From assembly GCA_965197405.1 (NCBI GenBank), contig OZ240206.1, forward strand, positions 1,798,001 through 1,862,000: 64,000 nt of DNA, in the 5' to 3' direction. A program made the position numbers and the translations under genes. Shown in pieces: positions 60,455 through 64,000 of the stretch. The notes below the pieces were generated by a model, which saw only the letters and a list, made by a program, of their open reading frames with translations, did no database searches and was not told the DNA's origin. Source of the stretch: G965197405 sp965197405 (GTDB lineage: Bacteria; Chloroflexota; Dehalococcoidia; Lucifugimonadales; JAGWBF01). Every line of letters starts with the position of its first letter. The stretch's first letter is position 1.

Positions 60455-61972
60455 CTACAGAGTTTCCCAGTTGACGTGCTGCTCGAAGGCGTGGGCTGCT
60501 CGCAGGACGGTGGCGTCGTCGAAGCGTTTGCCTATGAGCATCAGCCCTATCGGCAGCCCATTCGACTTCCCGCAGGGGACGCTTATGGCCGGGTGTCCCG
60601 TCATGTCGAAGGGCATCGTATTCTGGGGCACGCTCCAGCCGTGGCTGATTAGCTCCACTATGTCCGAGTTGGGCACATGCTTGTGGGCTTTCATCGGGGT
60701 GGTGGGCATTGCCAGCAGGTCCACCTCCTCAAAGGCCCGGTCATAGCTGGCCCGCAGGACGCGCCTCAGATTCTGCGCCCTTCCGTACATCCGCCCATGA
60801 TACCTCTCGCTCATGTAGGTGCCCACCAGAAGCAGCATCTTCACCGTCGGCGGAAAATCGTTTGCCTGGGACTGTCGGGCCCTGCCCAGCGCCTCCATCA
60901 GGCTGACGTTGTAGAAACCCTGCCAGCCATACCCGGCGCCGTTGGCCTGAAGCAGGGCGGCGGCGCCCTCTCCCACAAGGCCCCAGCCGATCGCCCCTGC
61001 GGTCTCCCTATGGGCGGGGACGGACATTTCCCTCGTCTCCGCCCCCAACTCGCTGAACACCTCCATCGCCCTGCGCACGCCGGCATCCACGTCAGGCTCC
61101 GACGACTCCCACCCGAATCCTTCGCTCACTATCCCGATTCGCAGCCCGCTCGCGGACTGTCCCAGGGCTTCGGTGTAGGGCTGCACGGGTACTTCGTACT
61201 GCCTGGGGTCCAGGGGGTCCTTCCCGGCAATCACCTCCAGGGTAAGGGCCACGTCAGCTACGGTCCTTCCCATAGGGCCTACGTGGTCGAAGGTGCTGTC
61301 CACGCCGACTATGCCGGTGTAGGGCACCAGGCTGTGGGTGGGCTTGTGGCCTACGACTCCGCAAAAGGAGGCGGGCATCCTGATAGAGCCTCCCTGGTCT
61401 CCGCCGATGGTAATATCTATGTAGTCATAATAGAGGGCTGCCCCTGAGCCGGCGGAGGATCCGCCCGTCATATGCTCCGGGTTATGGGGGTTTAGCACAG
61501 GCCCCTGGGCGCTGGTATCCCCCGCGCCCGAGGCGGCGAAGTCGTCCATGCTGAGCATGGCGACGATCTCGGCCCCTTCGTCCAGCAGCCGGGTCACTAT
61601 GGTGGCGTCAGTGTCCGCCACGTAGCCGTCCAGCAATAAAGAGCCGCACTGCATGGGCATGCCAGCCACACAGACGTTGTTTTTCAAGCCGAACCTCTTG
61701 CCTGCCAGCTTCCCGGAGGACGCACCCTTCAGGACGCACCGGCGCACGATGGCGTTCAGGGGGTCCTCCTCCCGGGAGGGCCTGTAACCCGCATCGCGGT
61801 GGGGGTACTTGAGGGGCTCCTGGGGCATGGGCATCTGCTCCAGGGTCTCGTAGGTGGAGAACATGCCGGGCATCAGCGCTTGAAACTCTGCCACCTCCTG
61901 GTCGCTCAGCTCGAAGTGGTTGGCTGTGGCTATCCTGTGCAGGTCGTCTGGCGTAGGAAGGCGAATTGCCAT
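60455..61972 (-). CDS. Amidase signature-family amidase
   Basis: 505 residues from ATG 61972, preceded by GAGGAGG. Ser-cisSer-Lys triad visible: Lys in GKRFGLKNNV, cis-Ser and Ser in GGSSAGSGAALYYDY and GGDQGGSIRMPASFCGVVGHKPTH. GGDQGGSIR, in place of the more common GTDTGGSIR, is typical of amidases linked to nitrile hydratases, matching the subunits at 41.6-42.8 kb. It would convert amides to acids and ammonia. A longer upstream frame lacks family similarity. Confidence 0.94.
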   Translation of the reverse strand: MAIRLPTPDDLHRIATANHFELSDQEVAEFQALMPGMFSTYETLEQMPMPQEPLKYPHRDAGYRPSREEDPLNAIVRRCVLKGASSGKLAGKRFGLKNNVCVAGMPMQCGSLLLDGYVADTDATIVTRLLDEGAEIVAMLSMDDFAASGAGDTSAQGPVLNPHNPEHMTGGSSAGSGAALYYDYIDITIGGDQGGSIRMPASFCGVVGHKPTHSLVPYTGIVGVDSTFDHVGPMGRTVADVALTLEVIAGKDPLDPRQYEVPVQPYTEALGQSASGLRIGIVSEGFGWESSEPDVDAGVRRAMEVFSELGAETREMSVPAHRETAGAIGWGLVGEGAAALLQANGAGYGWQGFYNVSLMEALGRARQSQANDFPPTVKMLLLVGTYMSERYHGRMYGRAQNLRRVLRASYDRAFEEVDLLAMPTTPMKAHKHVPNSDIVELISHGWSVPQNTMPFDMTGHPAISVPCGKSNGLPIGLMLIGKRFDDATVLRAAHAFEQHVNWETL

Positions 61973-62205
61973 GAGAGCCTCCTCATTTGTTGGGCTACTA
62001 AAATTCTCGCGATCGCCTCTCGATATTGAAAGAAGCGCCATCCTTGACCAGGCAATTGTATTGGCAACTCCGACCCCCGTCAAGGCTAAAGCTGCTTCGG
62101 ACTCTTTGGGGAGGACCAACAGCCGTCAACGGTCTCGCCGGCCATCCTGACGGTCTCCGCCATGCTATAATTGACCCTATAATAAGATTTGTTGGATAAG
62201 AGGCT

Positions 62206-63189
62206 ATGACCGAGCAAAACCCTACCTCTGAACATCCGGGACCCTCGGAGCAGTCGAGGCCTATCATAAAGGCCCAGCCTCGGAGCTTCTTCAAGGCCCC
62301 CCTATGCACCAACCTGGATGAGCTGGACGCCGACGTGTCCTTTATAGGCGTGCCATTCGACCAGGGCACCCTTGGCAGGCCGGGCGCACGCTTCGGCCCC
62401 GACGCCATAAGGGATGCCCCAAGGGCCTACTCCTACACGGACCCCTTTGGCCGGCAGAGGGAGGCTGAAGGCTTCTTCGACGTTGACGCCGGGGACGAGC
62501 TACTCAGGGGCATCACTATGGCCGACTGCGGCAACATAAACACATTGCCCTCGGACGTGCTATCGAACTTCGAGAAGCTGACCACGGCCGTGGAAAAGGT
62601 CGTGGAGAGGGGGGCGTTCCCGGTGGTGGTAGGGGGAGACCATTCCATCACCTACCCCGTAGTCCGGGGTCTCAGCAGATTCGCGCCGCTGAATATCGTC
62701 CATTTCGACGCCCACATGGACTACGCGCACGATTACCAGGGAGTGCTGTACACCCACGGCAGCCCCATTCGCCGTTGCCGGGAGCTGCCCTTCGTCGGGC
62801 ACATAGCCTCTATAGGCATACGCTCGACGAGGAGAGCGCCTTACGAGGAGTCTCAACGGGATGGGAACCTGGTCATCACCACCAGCCAGTTCCGACAGCT
62901 GGGAGCGCAGGGCGTAACCGCCCTCCTGCCGGAGCCGGAATACCTGTATGTCACCTTTGACATTGACGTGATGGACCCCAGCCAGGCGCCGGGGACGGGG
63001 ACCCCTGAGATCGGCGGGCTGCACTACCACGAGGTACGGGACTGTCTCATCGCCATAGCCGGCAGGGCCAATCTGGTGGGCTTCGACCTGGTGGAGGTGG
63101 CGCCGTCCTACGACTCCTCCGAGATTACCAGCCAGCTTGCAGCAAAGCTCATCATAGACGTGCTGGCCGCCCGCTTTCCCTCCCGGTAA
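62206..63189 (+). CDS. Agmatinase/ureohydrolase family protein
   Basis: 327 residues in the arginase-agmatinase family with manganese ligands: VVGGDHSIT (His), IVHFDAHMDYAHDY (DAHxD) and TFDIDVMDPSQAPGTGTPEIGG (DxD). The N-terminal block FIGVPFDQGTLGRPGARFGPDAIRDA is agmatinase-like. Hydrolyses agmatine or a related guanidino compound, releasing urea. Start ATG 62206, divergent from the amidase. Confidence 0.93.
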   Translation: MTEQNPTSEHPGPSEQSRPIIKAQPRSFFKAPLCTNLDELDADVSFIGVPFDQGTLGRPGARFGPDAIRDAPRAYSYTDPFGRQREAEGFFDVDAGDELLRGITMADCGNINTLPSDVLSNFEKLTTAVEKVVERGAFPVVVGGDHSITYPVVRGLSRFAPLNIVHFDAHMDYAHDYQGVLYTHGSPIRRCRELPFVGHIASIGIRSTRRAPYEESQRDGNLVITTSQFRQLGAQGVTALLPEPEYLYVTFDIDVMDPSQAPGTGTPEIGGLHYHEVRDCLIAIAGRANLVGFDLVEVAPSYDSSEITSQLAAKLIIDVLAARFPSR

Positions 63190-63224
63190 TCCCCGGTAGT
63201 CCAACAGAACGGGCCTTGCACCGT

Positions 63225-63914
63225 CTACCTGCGCTGCCCCCACTCGTCCCAGTGAGTCACCTCTCCCGCAGGGCGACGCTTGGCGGGCTTGAAATCGGTG
63301 CCGGTGTAGTAGGCAACTGGCAGAAGAGCGCCCTGTATCACGTGGTCCGGGATTCCAAGGACCTGCGCGGCCTCCTTCTCGTGGGCCAGGTGGGCGGTCG
63401 TATAGGCGGACCCGATGCCGCGAGCGCGGAGGGCCAGCATGAGGGACCACGCGGCGGGCAGGATAGAACCATATAGAGTTGCGTTGTAAAAAGACCTGAA
63501 CTTGTCCGGCGCGTAGAGGTTCAGCACCTCTTCCATTTCGCCCTCGACACAGGTGAGGATGTGTACCGGCGCTTCGTGCATGTGGTCATGCAGATAGTCG
63601 CTGGCTCCCACCATGCCCGGCCACTGGGCGAAGCGGGGATCGTCCTCACGAAACCGGGGCGAGTTGCCCCCCATAGCGGCCGCGAGGGACTGGCGCCCCC
63701 TGCGATAGACTTCAGCCAGCGCTGCCCGCTTCTCCGCATCCATGACCACCATGAAATGCCAGCCTTGAAAGTTCGACCCGGTGGGCGACTGGAGAGCGAT
63801 TTCAATGCACCGCTCGATTATTTCCGTCTCCACGGGGCGCGTGAAGTCCAGGCGCTTTTTAACGGAACGAGTGGTGGTGAGTATGTGGTCTATGGCGGCA
63901 ACGTCCATTACCAT
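63225..63914 (-). CDS. Nitroreductase family protein
   Basis: 229 residues, FMN-binding nitroreductase fold: TRSVKKRLDFTRPVETEIIERCIEIALQSPTGSNFQGWHFMVV and LALRARGIGSAYTTAHLAHEKEAAQVLGIPDHVIQGALLPVAYYTG. First start ATG 63914 has GGGGAG at 8-nt spacing. Reduces nitro compounds, quinones or similar with NAD(P)H. Convergent with the agmatinase gene; upstream region runs off the window. Confidence 0.92.
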   Translation of the reverse strand: MVMDVAAIDHILTTTRSVKKRLDFTRPVETEIIERCIEIALQSPTGSNFQGWHFMVVMDAEKRAALAEVYRRGRQSLAAAMGGNSPRFREDDPRFAQWPGMVGASDYLHDHMHEAPVHILTCVEGEMEEVLNLYAPDKFRSFYNATLYGSILPAAWSLMLALRARGIGSAYTTAHLAHEKEAAQVLGIPDHVIQGALLPVAYYTGTDFKPAKRRPAGEVTHWDEWGQRR

Positions 63915-64000
63915 TGCTACATCTCCCCGTTATTAAGATTATCAAGATTGCGCTTGAAGAGGTGGCTATCATAGATAGATACGCCACCGGGAGAGACATC

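Overview
The window is about 60% GC and gene dense. Its gene content suggests an uncultured Chloroflexota lineage of the Dehalococcoidia/SAR202 type: luciferase-like flavin oxidoreductases, amidohydrolases, MaoC-like dehydratases, FAH, CocE, gamma-glutamyltransferase, nitrile hydratase, MtaA-like methyltransferases, and many short palindromic intergenic repeats. This placement is inferred from gene content, not from a phylogenetic marker. Promoters that can be read follow TTGACN-17-TATAAT.

Layout. 0.3-4 kb: a peroxiredoxin-like gene with an in-frame TGA at the catalytic cysteine, a lipoprotein fusing two Cache domains to a branched-chain amino-acid-type binding protein, and broken vapC and nuclease remnants. 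4.0-9.4 kb: five genes on the minus strand, each overlapping the next by 1 or 4 nt (STAS protein, receiver-PP2C phosphatase, RsbW-like kinase, periplasmic binding lipoprotein, sensor histidine kinase), which looks like a ligand-responsive partner-switching pathway. 9.7-17.9 kb: a Kef-type antiporter with CBS domains, a Cas4-like/DEDD nuclease fusion overlapping a NaChBac-like voltage-gated channel gene, an LLM oxidoreductase, an SDR and an amidohydrolase. 18.1-33.0 kb: six IS elements (one IS701-like, four IS5-like, one IS630-like) and a small inverted-repeat element carrying a HEPN-like gene. Between them lie a TlpA-like lipoprotein with a TGA at its first active-site cysteine, a methyl-transfer cluster (mtaA-like, homocysteine methyltransferase-like, Virulence_fact protein) with a DUF433/DUF5615 pair inside it, and two hydrolases.

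33-64 kb is mostly degradative and housekeeping: CocE hydrolase, AcuC-like deacetylase, Mut7-C RNase, a truncated corA, FAH, NHL propeller, PlsY, nitrile hydratase subunits, tRNA-Pro(GGG), an orphan DNA methyltransferase, MaoC protein, GGT, LLM oxidoreductase, amidohydrolase, tRNA-Lys(CTT), Gfo/Idh, rsfS, then thiL-tsaE-tsaB-ndk, a phosphoesterase, SDR, cupin, enoyl-CoA hydratase-like, MFS exporter, amidase, agmatinase-like and nitroreductase.

The most interesting signals are two independent candidate selenoproteins, each with a hairpin at bacterial SECIS distance after the UGA; a set of 24-27 bp hairpin micro-insertions ending in GGGCAGGCTC that sit in frame in two transposase genes and also inside other repeats; the HEPN-carrying inverted-repeat element with an operator-like palindrome over its promoter; and the fully overlapping signalling operon.
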